Virus record (IMG/VR): IMGVR_UViG_3300017768_000057
Coordinates: 1-28,325 of that record
Reading direction: 5' to 3' (one strand)
Length of the DNA: 28,325 bases
Source of the DNA: a virus
Shown: piece by piece, positions 6,837-15,936 of the stretch
How the letters are laid out: each line of letters starts with the position of its first letter
Numbering within the stretch: position 1 is the first letter of the stretch
Made by a program: the position numbers and the translations under genes
Notes under the pieces: model-generated
The model's input: only the letters and a program-made list of their open reading frames with translations
Told to the model about the DNA's origin: nothing
The model's database searches: none

Positions 6837-8528
6837 ATGAATGTAAATACATTATTAGAAGGATCTAACCCATATAAGCAATACAGCGATGAAGCTGGTA
6901 AGCTTGCTAATAAGTGGGAAAGATCTGGTCTTTTAGAGGGTATTGACCTCTCTAATGAGACTGAAAAAACAAATATGGCTGTTCTCCTTGAGAACCAAGC
7001 TAAACAGTTAGTCCAAGAGGCTAATAGCTTAGGAGCTTCTGGTGCTGGTACATCTATCACTGCTGGAGGTTCAGAAGCATGGGCTGGTGTCGCTCTTCCA
7101 CTTGTTAGAAGAGTATTTGGTGAAATCGTAGCTAAGGACCTCGTGTCTGTTCAGCCTATGAACTTACCTTCTGGCCTGATCTTCTACTTAGATTTCCAAT
7201 ATGGCTCAAACCAACCTGGATTCACCGCTGGAGATTCATTATATAATGCAGGAGCTGATGAAGCTACAGACATCCCAAGCGCTGGTGGAACTGGTGGTCT
7301 TTATGGTGCTGGTCGTTTCGGTTACTCTATTAACGAAACTTCTTCATTATTAGCCCAAGCTGGTGGTGCTGTAAGCACAACTGCTGCTACTACAGCATCT
7401 GCTGAATATGGTGGTATTTTAAACTTTGATACCCAATTCTCCGCTTCTAAAGCAGGTAACTTTGGTGCTCTTGGTGGTAAAAAAGTAGTAACGTTATCTT
7501 TCCCAACTGCTTCGTTAGTTGATTTTGATCCTGAAGGTGTAAGAGCATACAGAGTAGCTGCAAGCGCTAACTTACCTGCTGCCAATGTATTCCCTCAATT
7601 CACTAGAATAAATGGTGGTCAAATTGAATTTGTAGTAGAACAAACTGCTGCAAATACTACATTAGGTAATGTAACTGTTACTTACCAAAAGGGTCCTGAT
7701 AACCTCAACGATAGAGGCGACTTTGAAGATACTAAAGGACCAGATGCTGGTATTGGTGATCTTCAGATTCCTTCAATCGATGTTAAGCTCAACAGTGATA
7801 CTGTTACAGCGAAAACTCGTAAGTTAAAGGCTCAATGGACACCAGAATTCGCTCAAGACCTCAATGCTTATCACAGTATTGATGCTGAGGCAGAATTAAC
7901 GTCTATCCTTTCTGAATACATCTCAATGGAAATCGATCTTGAAATCCTTGACATGCTTATCAGAAACGCTGATACTACTAAGAGATGGAGTGCTAAAGTT
8001 GGCCGTGAAGTAGCTGATACAGGTACAACTGCTGCAGCTGCATTTACAACTGCTGCTAATAATGAGTACTACACTAAGATGTCTTGGTTCCAAACTTTAG
8101 GTATCAAGCTTCAGGATGTTAGTAACACTATCCACCAGAAGACTCTTCGCGGTGGCGCTAACTTCATGGTAGTTTCTCCAAAAGTAAGCACAATCCTTGA
8201 ATCAATTCCTGGATTCGCTGCTGACTCACCTGGTGATTCTAACAAGTACGCAATGGGTGTTCAAAAGATTGGTGCTATTAACTCTAGATACACTGTCTAC
8301 AAGAACCCATACATGACTGAGAATGTGATCCTTATGGGTTATAAGGGTAACCAGTTCCTCGAAACAGGTGCTGTATTTGCTCCATATATTCCATTAATCA
8401 TGACTCCACTTGTATATGATCCGATTTCCTTCACTCCACGTAAGGGAATTATGACTCGTTACGCTAAGAAGATGGTTCGCCCAGACTTCTATGGTAAAGT
8501 AATCTGTTCAGATCTTAACCTAGTGTAA
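6837..8528 (+). CDS. Major capsid protein, gp23-like
   Basis: Forms the hexamers of the head shell (HK97 fold). It has 563 aa (T4 gp23 is 521). The N-terminal segment before SGAGTSITAGGSEAWAG is the usual cleaved arm; the T4 protease prefers (L/I)xE, and E61 in QLVQE/ANSLGAS lies close to the T4 position (65), with LLE (32-34 and 50-52) as alternatives. The following GVALPLVRRVFGEIVAKDLV (84-103) and VQPMNLPSGLIFYLDFQYG are capsid-family hallmarks, as is the C-terminal KGIMTRYAKKMVRPDFYGKV. A Gly/Ala/Thr-rich stretch (about 130-260) may be a surface insertion. Codon choice is richer in C and G at third positions than in the fibre genes. A strong terminator follows the stop. Confidence 0.95.
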   Translation: MNVNTLLEGSNPYKQYSDEAGKLANKWERSGLLEGIDLSNETEKTNMAVLLENQAKQLVQEANSLGASGAGTSITAGGSEAWAGVALPLVRRVFGEIVAKDLVSVQPMNLPSGLIFYLDFQYGSNQPGFTAGDSLYNAGADEATDIPSAGGTGGLYGAGRFGYSINETSSLLAQAGGAVSTTAATTASAEYGGILNFDTQFSASKAGNFGALGGKKVVTLSFPTASLVDFDPEGVRAYRVAASANLPAANVFPQFTRINGGQIEFVVEQTAANTTLGNVTVTYQKGPDNLNDRGDFEDTKGPDAGIGDLQIPSIDVKLNSDTVTAKTRKLKAQWTPEFAQDLNAYHSIDAEAELTSILSEYISMEIDLEILDMLIRNADTTKRWSAKVGREVADTGTTAAAAFTTAANNEYYTKMSWFQTLGIKLQDVSNTIHQKTLRGGANFMVVSPKVSTILESIPGFAADSPGDSNKYAMGVQKIGAINSRYTVYKNPYMTENVILMGYKGNQFLETGAVFAPYIPLIMTPLVYDPISFTPRKGIMTRYAKKMVRPDFYGKVICSDLNLV

Positions 8529-8551
8529 TAAAGTTATCTTTATAAATTGAG

Positions 8552-8579
8552 AAAGGGCCGCAATTTGCGGCCCTTTTTT
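8552..8579 (+). terminator. Intrinsic terminator after the capsid gene
   Basis: An 11-bp perfect stem, AAAGGGCCGCA paired with TGCGGCCCTTT, with a 3-base loop ATT, runs into six T residues. It lies 24 bases after the capsid stop and before the phoH-like gene. It is the clearest rho-independent terminator in the window and separates the scaffold-capsid unit from what follows. Confidence 0.92.
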
Positions 8580-8616
8580 ATATGTATAATTGAAAAACGT
8601 TTTAAAACCATTTATT

Positions 8617-9282
8617 ATGGCTAAACAAAATATTGAAAAAACCCCACCTAAAGGGACAGTTCGCTTTTCTGTCTCCCTTTCAGAAGAGCAAAAGCAAGCA
8701 AAGGAAAAAATCCTTCAAACACCTTTTAATTTTATTATTGGTAAAGCAGGAAGTGGTAAAACATTATTAGCAGTTCAAATTGCTTTAGATATGTTTTTTA
8801 AACGTATGACTAATAAAATAGTTATTACTCGTCCTACTGTGTCAAATGAAGACAATGGTTTTTTACCGGGTTCATTAGAAGAAAAATTAGAACCATGGTT
8901 AGTACCTATTCGTTCTAATATGAGAAAAGTGTATAATAAACCTGATATTTTATCTAAAATGGAAACGGATGAAAGTATAGAATTAGTTTCGCTTACTCAT
9001 TTTCGTGGTAGAACTTTTGAAAATGCTGTATGCATCATAGATGAATTTCAAAATTTAGATAAACAACAATTAACCATGTGTTTATCTAGGTTAGGTAAAA
9101 ACTCTACAATGATATTTACAGGAGATAGTCAACAAGTAGATTTAAAATTTAAAAATGATTCTGCAATTCATGAAGTAGCTAAAGTACAAGGATCGCGATT
9201 TGTAAATAAAATAGTACTTAAAGAAAACCATAGACATGAAGCACTTGATGAAATATTTGAACTATTAAAAGATTATAGTTAA
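8617..9282 (+). CDS. phoH: PhoH-like P-loop ATPase
   Basis: A 221-aa cytoplasmic P-loop NTPase of the PhoH family, common in marine phages and of uncertain role (phosphate stress and RNA metabolism have been proposed for the family). Walker A is GKAGSGKT (42-49), Walker B is CIIDEFQN (139-146, DExx type), and a sensor-like FTGDSQQVD lies at 167-175. These are the standard PhoH motifs, and the protein corresponds to the ATPase core without an N-terminal PIN domain. The frame extends back to a TTG at 8590, but MAKQNIEK from the ATG at 8617 is preferred because it is an ATG preceded by an A/T-rich start region. It sits between capsid and neck genes and after the terminator, so it may have its own transcript. 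Confidence 0.9.
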   Translation: MAKQNIEKTPPKGTVRFSVSLSEEQKQAKEKILQTPFNFIIGKAGSGKTLLAVQIALDMFFKRMTNKIVITRPTVSNEDNGFLPGSLEEKLEPWLVPIRSNMRKVYNKPDILSKMETDESIELVSLTHFRGRTFENAVCIIDEFQNLDKQQLTMCLSRLGKNSTMIFTGDSQQVDLKFKNDSAIHEVAKVQGSRFVNKIVLKENHRHEALDEIFELLKDYS

Positions 9283-9292
9283 CCCTGCTAAA

Positions 9293-9314
9293 TTTTTTAA
9301 TATTTATTAAAAAA
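9293..9314. repeat. AT-only inverted repeat between phoH and neck gene
   Basis: TTTTTTAATA and TATTAAAAAA form a perfect 10-bp inverted repeat with a 2-base loop. It begins 10 bases after the phoH stop and ends 7 bases before the next start. It could act as a weak bidirectional terminator or as an A/T-rich start region; it contains no GC pair, so the stem is weak. Confidence 0.4.
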
Positions 9315-9321
9315 CACTAGT

Positions 9322-10470
9322 ATGGCAACAATTTCTATTTGGCCTGGATCTGCTTCTTTTACTGCTGGTGATACACCTTTTGGATTTTATGATGATGATT
9401 CTGAATTTGTTTCAGAAGCACCCCAAGTATCTAAATGGTGTGCCCAACGTTTAGGATACCCTATAGTAGATATAGAATTACAAGGCATCAATTTCTTTAC
9501 AGCTTTTGAAGAAGCTATAACCACATATGCCCAGTATGTGTACCAATATAAAATTAAAGAAAATATTGGAAATTTAGAAGGAGCTTCTACAGGAAGTAAT
9601 TTAAATAATCAATATATACAACCAAATCTAGGTAACACTATAGCAATAACAGAACAATATGGTACTGAAGCGGGTACTGGTGGTAATATTAGATATAAAA
9701 CAGGAAGTATTGCTGTTAGTGCATCACAACAAGTATATAGTTTGGATGACTTATGGACAAATGTTAACGAATCAGGTAATAACATAGAAGTAAAAAGAAT
9801 TTACCATTATGCGCCCCCCGCTATTACAAGGTATTTTGATCCCTATGCGGGTACAGGTACGGGAATCCAATCATTAATGGAAACCTTTGGATTTGGTAAT
9901 TATTCTCCTGGTGTAAACTTTATGTTAATGCCCATTTACTATGATGCTTTAAAGATCCAAGCTATTGAATTTAACGATCAAATTCGTAAATCAGCTTACA
10001 GTTTTGAACTCATAGATAATAATAGACTAAAATTATTCCCTCGTCCCGCTAGAAATGAAAACTTATATTTTGAATATGTAGTTAAAGAAGAAAGAAACAA
10101 TCCAATAAGAAATACAGCTACTAATCTGATTACTAATGTTTCTAATGTCCCATATACTAATATATCTTATTCAACTATTAATACTCCTGGCAAACAGTGG
10201 GTATTTAGATATACACTAGCTTTATCTAAAGAAATGTTAGCAAATGTACGAGGTAAATATTCACAAATCCCAATTCCGGGTTCTGAAGTTCAAACAAATG
10301 CCTCTGAATTAAGAAGTGAGGCTGCTAATGAAAAACAATCATTAATAGAAGAACTTAAATTAATATTAGAAGAATCTTCAAGAACTAAATATCTTGAAAG
10401 ACAATCACAAGAAGCTCAATTTGCTCAAGATACCTTAACTAAGGTCCCATACCCTATATATATCTACTAA
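9322..10470 (+). CDS. Neck protein, gp13-like
   Basis: Head-completion (neck) protein that caps the portal after packaging and forms the site for tail joining. Two stretches align by eye with T4 gp13: RLGYPIVDIELQGINFFTAF (about residues 44-63) corresponds to the T4 stretch around RRLGAPIINVELTPDQIY, and the C-terminal part with WVFRYTLALSKEMLANVRGK followed by a helix ending SLIEELKLILEE corresponds to the end of gp13. At 382 aa it is longer than T4 gp13 (309), mainly through a Gly/Thr/Asn-rich middle. In T4 and cyanophages the neck genes lie upstream of the terminase, so the placement after the capsid gene is unusual. Its stop shares one base with the next ATG. Confidence 0.75.
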   Translation: MATISIWPGSASFTAGDTPFGFYDDDSEFVSEAPQVSKWCAQRLGYPIVDIELQGINFFTAFEEAITTYAQYVYQYKIKENIGNLEGASTGSNLNNQYIQPNLGNTIAITEQYGTEAGTGGNIRYKTGSIAVSASQQVYSLDDLWTNVNESGNNIEVKRIYHYAPPAITRYFDPYAGTGTGIQSLMETFGFGNYSPGVNFMLMPIYYDALKIQAIEFNDQIRKSAYSFELIDNNRLKLFPRPARNENLYFEYVVKEERNNPIRNTATNLITNVSNVPYTNISYSTINTPGKQWVFRYTLALSKEMLANVRGKYSQIPIPGSEVQTNASELRSEAANEKQSLIEELKLILEESSRTKYLERQSQEAQFAQDTLTKVPYPIYIY

Positions 10471-10826
10471 TGATTAAATTAAAAGACATATTAAACGAAG
10501 AGGTAGTTTTACGTTCTGTAGATGCAGTTTTAGTAACTGATAAAGATATAAACTACACAGATACTATTGATGGTATAAGAGGAGTAAGAAAAATAACTAC
10601 TGTAAATACTACAACTTCTGATGAATTAGAATCTAAAAATCGTGCTAGAACAGATGGTAAAGAAGTACATACAGTTACTTTAAAATTTATTTCAGGATTA
10701 GATCCTAAACAGGATTTAGAATTTTTTAAAACTACAATGCTCCAAAGTAAAAAAGGAGATGCTAATAGACGAATAGATGGATTACGCCATATAATTTTTA
10801 AACCAGATACATTAACTAGAATATAA
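10470..10826 (+). CDS. Unrecognised protein between neck genes (118 aa)
   Basis: No family is recognised. It opens MIKLKDILNEE, a short amphipathic lead like that of other small virion proteins of this phage, then shows a mixed strand/helix pattern with VTLKFISGLDPKQDLEFFKT and the ending KPDTLTRI. There is no membrane segment or cysteine. It overlaps both neighbours by a single base (TAATG at each end), so it is translated with gp13-like and gp14-like proteins and is probably a small virion or connector component. This is inferred from position only. Confidence 0.75.
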   Translation: MIKLKDILNEEVVLRSVDAVLVTDKDINYTDTIDGIRGVRKITTVNTTTSDELESKNRARTDGKEVHTVTLKFISGLDPKQDLEFFKTTMLQSKKGDANRRIDGLRHIIFKPDTLTRI

Positions 10827-11368
10827 TGCCATTATTTGGAGGTGCCAGAGACATATCATTGTTTAGAACAATGAATCGAGAACTGATTAATGATATTATT
10901 CAGACCGAAGTTGCCTATTATAAATTTGCTTTAGACCAAACAGACTCAAATATATATAATGAATCTACTAAAAAGTTTTACTATGAACCTATAAGATTAT
11001 CCTGTTTAATCGAAAAAAATGATCAGGAATGGAATAGTGATGATTTTGGCCCTGACGTAAAACAAATATTTAAATATAGATTTCTTAAAGCTGATTTAAA
11101 TGACATTAATTTAATCCCAGAAGTAGGAGATTATATATTATTTAATAATGATTTTTGGGAAGTAGATAGCTATATTGAAAACCAATTTTTTACAGGTAAA
11201 AAACCCGAATATGCTATATCCGAAGATACCCAAAACTTTGGTGTTTCATTATCTATAATTTTATCTACCCATTTATCAAGAGTAGAAAAATTAAATTTAG
11301 TTCCCCTAAGGGGAGGAATATACCCAACTACTCAAATAGCCTCTGGTTCTACCGCTAATCCTATATAA
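10826..11368 (+). CDS. Neck protein, gp14-like
   Basis: Probably the second neck protein, which acts with gp13 in closing the head and preparing it for the tail. It has 180 aa (T4 gp14 is 256). After an N-terminal helix (about 12-38), the segment INLIPEVGDYILFNNDFWEV and the following YIENQFFTGKKP match the layout of the T4 gp14 segment around [20 protein letters not shown], with its downstream FYQTGKN. The gp13-like gene lies just upstream and the gp15-like gene just downstream, in the same relative order as T4. Identification rests on motif and order, so it is moderate. Confidence 0.65.
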   Translation: MPLFGGARDISLFRTMNRELINDIIQTEVAYYKFALDQTDSNIYNESTKKFYYEPIRLSCLIEKNDQEWNSDDFGPDVKQIFKYRFLKADLNDINLIPEVGDYILFNNDFWEVDSYIENQFFTGKKPEYAISEDTQNFGVSLSIILSTHLSRVEKLNLVPLRGGIYPTTQIASGSTANPI

Positions 11369-11369
11369 G

Positions 11370-12251
11370 ATGTCTGATAATAGAATAAAACCTGATATAT
11401 TAAGTAATAATACTCTTTTAAGAAGAAACTTAGAAGCGGGAGCCCCTCCTGAATTTGAAGAATTACCTTTAGATACTGAACGTGATGTAAAAGGTAAAAA
11501 CCGCCATTTAGAAATTAGAAGAGACCAAGATAATATTCAAACAACTTCTATAACTTTAGAAGATATAGATGAAGCTGTTTATTATTACCTTGATCAGGAA
11601 TTAAATTTATCTGTAGAAAATAACGGTGAATCCATTAAAGTTCCCATAGTGTACGGAGCCGGTGAAAGGTGGAAGACAGTGCAAGCAGATGGCTATTATC
11701 GCGATAAAAACGGCAAAATACAGGTGCCCCTATTAATGTTTAAACGTACTTCTGTTGAAAAAAGAAGAGACATAGGTAATAAATTAGATGGTAATAAACC
11801 TAATCTTTATATTACTGAACAAAATAGATATAGTAAAAAAAATGTATATGATAGTTTTAATCTTTTAAATGATATACGACAACCCCAAAGGGAAATATAT
11901 CAGGTACCTATTCCCGATTATATTTTTGCTAATTATGAAGCTATATTATGGACTGATTTTATGACTCAAAATAATAAATTAGTTGAAGCTATAGAATATG
12001 TTTCAGATGCTTACTGGGGTAATAAAGAAAAAAACCTATTTCAAGTTAATGTAGATCAAATTCAAAATATTAATGAATTACAAGTAGGTGAAGATAGATT
12101 AGTAAAAGCTAACTTTAGTTTTAAATTAGCAGGATATTTACTCCCTGATACATTTAAAAATGAAACCCAATCTATTAAAAAAGAATTTACTCGTGCGGAA
12201 ATCAAAATAGGATCTGAAACTGTAATTAATTTAAATGATCTTAATAGTTAA
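11370..12251 (+). CDS. Tail completion / sheath stabiliser, gp15-like
   Basis: Probably the protein that caps the finished tail and binds the neck. It has 293 aa (T4 gp15 is 272). The pattern SIKVPIVYGAGERW (about 88-101) recalls the T4 stretch around RVPITYASKEHF; YQVPIPDYIFANYEAILWTD recalls the T4 strand KMIYELSIFTRYEDDM; and FSFKLAGYLLP near 250 recalls TFEVNGWMYPP. These, and the gp13-gp14-gp15 order, support the call. It starts one base after the preceding stop, and its own stop overlaps the next ATG. Known variants of this family differ much in sequence, so the assignment should be read as likely, not certain. Confidence 0.65.
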   Translation: MSDNRIKPDILSNNTLLRRNLEAGAPPEFEELPLDTERDVKGKNRHLEIRRDQDNIQTTSITLEDIDEAVYYYLDQELNLSVENNGESIKVPIVYGAGERWKTVQADGYYRDKNGKIQVPLLMFKRTSVEKRRDIGNKLDGNKPNLYITEQNRYSKKNVYDSFNLLNDIRQPQREIYQVPIPDYIFANYEAILWTDFMTQNNKLVEAIEYVSDAYWGNKEKNLFQVNVDQIQNINELQVGEDRLVKANFSFKLAGYLLPDTFKNETQSIKKEFTRAEIKIGSETVINLNDLNS

Positions 12252-12724
12252 TGGCAAAGAACAAAATAATATTTGGCGTAGGTAATATACCTAAGGCAAG
12301 TGATTTTGCATTAGGTGAATTAGTCATTAACGTAAATGATCAAAAAGTATTTTCTAAAGATAAACAGAATGTAGTTTTTGAAATAAAAGGAGCATCATCA
12401 TCTGAATCTACCCCTACAAATGTAAATACAGGTAGCTTTTATATAAGTTCTTCTTTTAATAACAATATAATTACATTTAATCAGGGGGATGGCACCACAG
12501 ATGCTGTTGATTTAAGTACTTTAACATCTCAGGATAATGATTGGTATATTGATATCTCTAATTCAAGATTAACATCTTCATTAAATATTTTTGTAGAAGG
12601 AGATATTACATCTTCCGGAATTATAAGTTCTAGTTTTATAAAACTTACTGATAGATCACTTCCTAGTGCTGAATCCGGTATTATAGTATATTCTTCTTCT
12701 AATTTTTATGCTGGAATTGAATAA
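12251..12724 (+). CDS. Short fibre-type virion protein with collar-like N-terminus
   Basis: 157 aa, rich in Ser, Asn and Thr. The N-terminal part IPKASDFALGELVINVNDQK (13-32) followed by VFSKDKQNVVFEI is the 'LGEL-IN-D-K-F' domain found at the N-termini of many phage tail fibres and related to the major-tropism-determinant N-terminal fold. The rest is beta-rich and ends with a Ser-rich stretch and no tip domain. It overlaps the gp15-like gene by one base, so it may be a fibre base or connector plate protein. Relatives in this window are the proteins at 25707 and 26776. Confidence 0.7.
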   Translation: MAKNKIIFGVGNIPKASDFALGELVINVNDQKVFSKDKQNVVFEIKGASSSESTPTNVNTGSFYISSSFNNNIITFNQGDGTTDAVDLSTLTSQDNDWYIDISNSRLTSSLNIFVEGDITSSGIISSSFIKLTDRSLPSAESGIIVYSSSNFYAGIE

Positions 12725-12757
12725 CTATATATTTATACTAGATAAATACAATATAAT

Positions 12758-12937
12758 ATGGCAATAAGATTTGGTTCTAGTAAAAGAGAAGAATTGACTA
12801 CACCTAAATTACAATTTACTAAAGAGGAAGCAAAAATGATACTTTCTTTAATAGGTGAAGGTGAAATTAAAATCAAAAATATACAACCTATATACGATTT
12901 AGTATATAGGATTACGGAATTTGTCCAAAAAGATTAA
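12758..12937 (+). CDS. Small unrecognised protein (59 aa)
   Basis: An ATG at 12758, preceded by an A/T-rich start region, opens a 59-codon frame ending at TAA just before the next fibre gene. The product MAIRFGSSKREELTTPKLQF is followed by a predominantly helical region with FTKEEAKMILSLIGEGEIKI and YDLVYRITEFVQKD. It has a balanced charge and no membrane segment. It is not fibre-like. The tight fit between the neighbouring genes supports it. Function is unknown; helical bundles of this size can be virion joints or regulators. Confidence 0.65.
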   Translation: MAIRFGSSKREELTTPKLQFTKEEAKMILSLIGEGEIKIKNIQPIYDLVYRITEFVQKD

Positions 12938-12943
12938 TAACAC

Positions 12944-14266
12944 ATGGCACAGTTTAGAAAAATATTATTATCTGGATCTAATGTTCACGTCTCTGAAGTA
13001 ACAGCATCCAATATTCCTCAAGCTACTGATAATAACACAATACTATTTGCTGATAGTAGTGGTGCAGTAAGAACCCTTAATAATTTAACGTATAATGCTT
13101 CCCAAACCACAATTGAATTTACTGGTGGTACTTTCAGTGGTAGTTTTAGTGGCGATGGTAGTGGATTAACTGGTGTAACTGCTACATTAGGTAATAGTTT
13201 AGCTGACGGTGCTGGTATTGTTGATTTTACTTATAATGGTGGAACCGCAAGAACAGCATCCTTAGATTTACACCCCTCAGGTGGTTTAACATTTTTTGAT
13301 GGTAACACAGATTCAGGTACATCTACAGGAGCAGGAAAAGATGATTTTAAGTTAGGTTTAACTAGTTCATTAGCGGGTAATGGTTTAGAATTTCCTACTG
13401 CTAATGACTATAGTGAAATACAAATCAACCTTAATGGTAATAGTAATAGTACTTCTGGACTTAAACTAGGTTCCAGTGGATTAGCTATATCAGATAACAT
13501 AGATGGTGATGGTTTAGGTCTTAGCTCAGGTGTATTATCAGTAGATTTAGCTACAAATAGTGGTCTTGCAATTAGTAGTAATAAATTAAAACTTGCTAAT
13601 ACCTTAGATGGTACCGGTTTAAACTTTGCTACAGGAAATACTATATTAAATATTGATAGTAGTGTAGTTGTTGATAATGCTAATACCATTACATTTGCTA
13701 CAGGTTCTACTAATGTTGTAATAACTGTAACTTCTGATGGTAGTGTTTCAGATGTTACTGCTGGTAAAAGTGCACTCCTTATAGATAACCCAGTGTTATC
13801 TATGAACCTTAGTGACACATTAACAGGTAACTTTACTTTTAATGATGATGTAACTATTTCAGGTGATTTATTAGTTGAAGGAGGTGGTAGTGAAGTTAAC
13901 CTTGAAGTTCAAAACTTAAACATTGCTGATCAATTTATTCTTGTTAATAGTGGTTCAACCTCAGGAGATGGTGGTTTAATAGTCCAAAATGGAAGTGGTA
14001 CTACAGGCGCGTTCTTATTCTATGATGGATCCCATAATAGATGGGGAGTTTCAAACGATAGCCAAACCATGACAGATACAGGCCATGAAGTTCAGGAAGC
14101 AGGTCATGCCGCTGTTGTAACGGTACAACCTACTACAGATGCCGAATCTACTATCCTTGCATCTGACCCACTATTTGGAACTGCTGCTAATAATTCTAGA
14201 GTAGGACAAATGGTTATAAAAGTTAACCAATCTACTAATGAAAGTAGTGCTTTTATATACGCATAA
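12944..14266 (+). CDS. Tail-fibre-type adhesin, 'RKILLSGS' family (440 aa)
   Basis: A Ser/Gly/Thr/Asn-rich beta protein of fibre type. The N-terminus MAQFRKILLSGSNVHVSEVT is shared in pattern with the proteins starting at 14282 and 16194 and may be a docking segment. FSGDGSGLTGV (about 67-78) is a common fibre stretch. The middle repeats 'LDGTGL', 'DGDGLGL' and 'SGVLSVDLA' units. Near 310-370 lies the module found also in three other places in this window: VNLEVQNLNIADQFILVNSG followed by GGLIVQ and GAFLFYDGSHNRWGV. The ending ESSAFIYA parallels ESNVWFYTA of its neighbour. No catalytic domain is seen. It is likely a fibre or fibre-network subunit; which fibre (long tail fibre, neck whisker, baseplate) cannot be told. 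Confidence 0.8.
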   Translation: MAQFRKILLSGSNVHVSEVTASNIPQATDNNTILFADSSGAVRTLNNLTYNASQTTIEFTGGTFSGSFSGDGSGLTGVTATLGNSLADGAGIVDFTYNGGTARTASLDLHPSGGLTFFDGNTDSGTSTGAGKDDFKLGLTSSLAGNGLEFPTANDYSEIQINLNGNSNSTSGLKLGSSGLAISDNIDGDGLGLSSGVLSVDLATNSGLAISSNKLKLANTLDGTGLNFATGNTILNIDSSVVVDNANTITFATGSTNVVITVTSDGSVSDVTAGKSALLIDNPVLSMNLSDTLTGNFTFNDDVTISGDLLVEGGGSEVNLEVQNLNIADQFILVNSGSTSGDGGLIVQNGSGTTGAFLFYDGSHNRWGVSNDSQTMTDTGHEVQEAGHAAVVTVQPTTDAESTILASDPLFGTAANNSRVGQMVIKVNQSTNESSAFIYA

Positions 14267-14281
14267 AATAATATATCTATA

Positions 14282-15892
14282 ATGGCTAATTGGAAAAGAG
14301 TATTAATTTCGGGTTCCCATTTCACTGTTAAAGAACTCAAAATATCAAACATAGGAACCGCCCAAGATGGTGACACTATATTATTTGCAGGTAGTGCTTC
14401 TGCTGTGGATAGTGGTTCATTTAAAGCTGAAAGTAAATTTGTATTAGCTGATGGAAAGTTAAGCGCTTCTTATGGTACTAATAGTGGGCAAGAAACTTCT
14501 TTTGAAGGAGATGGCTCGGGAATCACAGGAATAGATAGTGCAAACGCCGAAGCTGGTATAAAACATGGAGCAGGTGTTGGTATTATAAATGGATCAAGTA
14601 ACATAAATACCGAATTTACAGCTAATAATGCAGGTGTATTTACCATTGCCTTAAAAGGAGCTAGTAATTTTCCTACTGTTTATGGAACTGAAATTAACAC
14701 CCAAACAACTGTTAACTCTAAAAATGCTGGTGTTAATGGTGGTATTTTATTTGCAACTCATAGTGCCCAAAATAAATTAATATTAGACCCGGGTTTACCA
14801 GGCAATGGCTTAGAATGGGATCCTGCTTACCTTAATGGAGGTATAGGAAATAAACTCCGAATAGATTTAGATGGTACTAGTAATGGTACTTCAGGTTTAG
14901 CTACGGGTTCTAGTGGTTTAACATTATCCTCAAACTTAGATGGTGATGGTATAGACCTTACTAGTGGTGTATTAAAAATAGATTTAGCCAGTAACAGTGG
15001 TTTAACTACTAGTGATGGTGTTATGGGTACTGGTGAATTATCATTAGTAAGCAGTTTAGCAGGTACTGGTTTAGTTTTTACTGGTGTAAACGATAGAAGT
15101 GTAATCAATATAGATACTTCTGTTGTTGTAACAGACGAAACAATAGATTTTGAACCTAAGGCAGCTTTTGATGGGGGTGTGTTTGCAAATACTATAACAC
15201 AAGGACAAGGGATAGCAAACCAAACTTATGGTGTTATAGGTGCTAGTACAGATTCTTCTTTTGCCAATGCTGAATTCTCTACTGGTACTGGTACTCAAAC
15301 ATTTATTTCTGATCCAACAGTATTTTTTGATTTATCTACAACCTGGGGTAATGCTGATGCTCCTAGTAATGCTGATTTTTCAATCACAGGTAATGTTACT
15401 ATTAAAGGTGCACTAACAGTTATTTCATCAAGTAACATTGTTAATGTACAAGTTAGTGATTTTAAAACAAATGATCCCTTTATTCTTTTAAATAGTGGAT
15501 CTACTGGTACTAGTGAAGCTTTCCAATATAGTAATGGGGGTGTTATTGTTCAAACTTCTAACCCCGCAGGAGGAGCTCATGGTAGTGCCCTATTTTACCA
15601 ATCAGGGAGTACACATAATGTATGGGGGGTTACTACATCCGATCAAGTAGGATGGAATGACATTCACCCAGGTACAACTAATGGTGATTTATCTGGTACT
15701 AGCTTATCAGGTAATACTGAGGCTATCATAGCTACAGTTGCTATCTCTACTGTTGATGACCCTAATGCCTCGTTAACCGAACATAATGTATTTTGGGATA
15801 GCGCGGGCCAAGAAAGATTAGGTAGTTGGTATGTAGATACCGATGCAGATCCTGCAGGTGGAGAAAGTAATGTGTGGTTTTACACAGCTTAA
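14282..15892 (+). CDS. Tail-fibre-type adhesin, paralogue of its neighbour (536 aa)
   Basis: Same architecture as the preceding gene, and clearly a duplicate that has diverged. The N-terminus MANWKRVLISGSHFTVKELK is followed by FEGDGSGITGID, and the middle has NLDGDGIDLTSGVLKIDLAS matched to the neighbour's DGDGLGLSSGVLSVDLA. The module with NVQVSDFKTNDPFILLNSGS, GGVIVQ, ALFYQSG and NVWGV lies at about 385-450. It ends ESNVWFYTA. It is about 100 residues longer than the neighbour, mainly by an extra N-terminal beta region and an insert near 330. Sixteen bases separate the two genes. A fibre role is inferred from composition and modules. Confidence 0.8.
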   Translation: MANWKRVLISGSHFTVKELKISNIGTAQDGDTILFAGSASAVDSGSFKAESKFVLADGKLSASYGTNSGQETSFEGDGSGITGIDSANAEAGIKHGAGVGIINGSSNINTEFTANNAGVFTIALKGASNFPTVYGTEINTQTTVNSKNAGVNGGILFATHSAQNKLILDPGLPGNGLEWDPAYLNGGIGNKLRIDLDGTSNGTSGLATGSSGLTLSSNLDGDGIDLTSGVLKIDLASNSGLTTSDGVMGTGELSLVSSLAGTGLVFTGVNDRSVINIDTSVVVTDETIDFEPKAAFDGGVFANTITQGQGIANQTYGVIGASTDSSFANAEFSTGTGTQTFISDPTVFFDLSTTWGNADAPSNADFSITGNVTIKGALTVISSSNIVNVQVSDFKTNDPFILLNSGSTGTSEAFQYSNGGVIVQTSNPAGGAHGSALFYQSGSTHNVWGVTTSDQVGWNDIHPGTTNGDLSGTSLSGNTEAIIATVAISTVDDPNASLTEHNVFWDSAGQERLGSWYVDTDADPAGGESNVWFYTA

Positions 15893-15936
15893 TTTGGGAA
15901 TTTAATTTTTCCTTATTACACTAAAAATAAAAAGTT

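Noticed and set aside
13408-13818. Minus-strand frame in the 12944 fibre (and similar at 14827, 17689, 26961, 27285)
   Set aside because: Shadow frames of Ser/Gly/Asp-rich fibre genes, without start regions and overlapping well-supported plus-strand genes.
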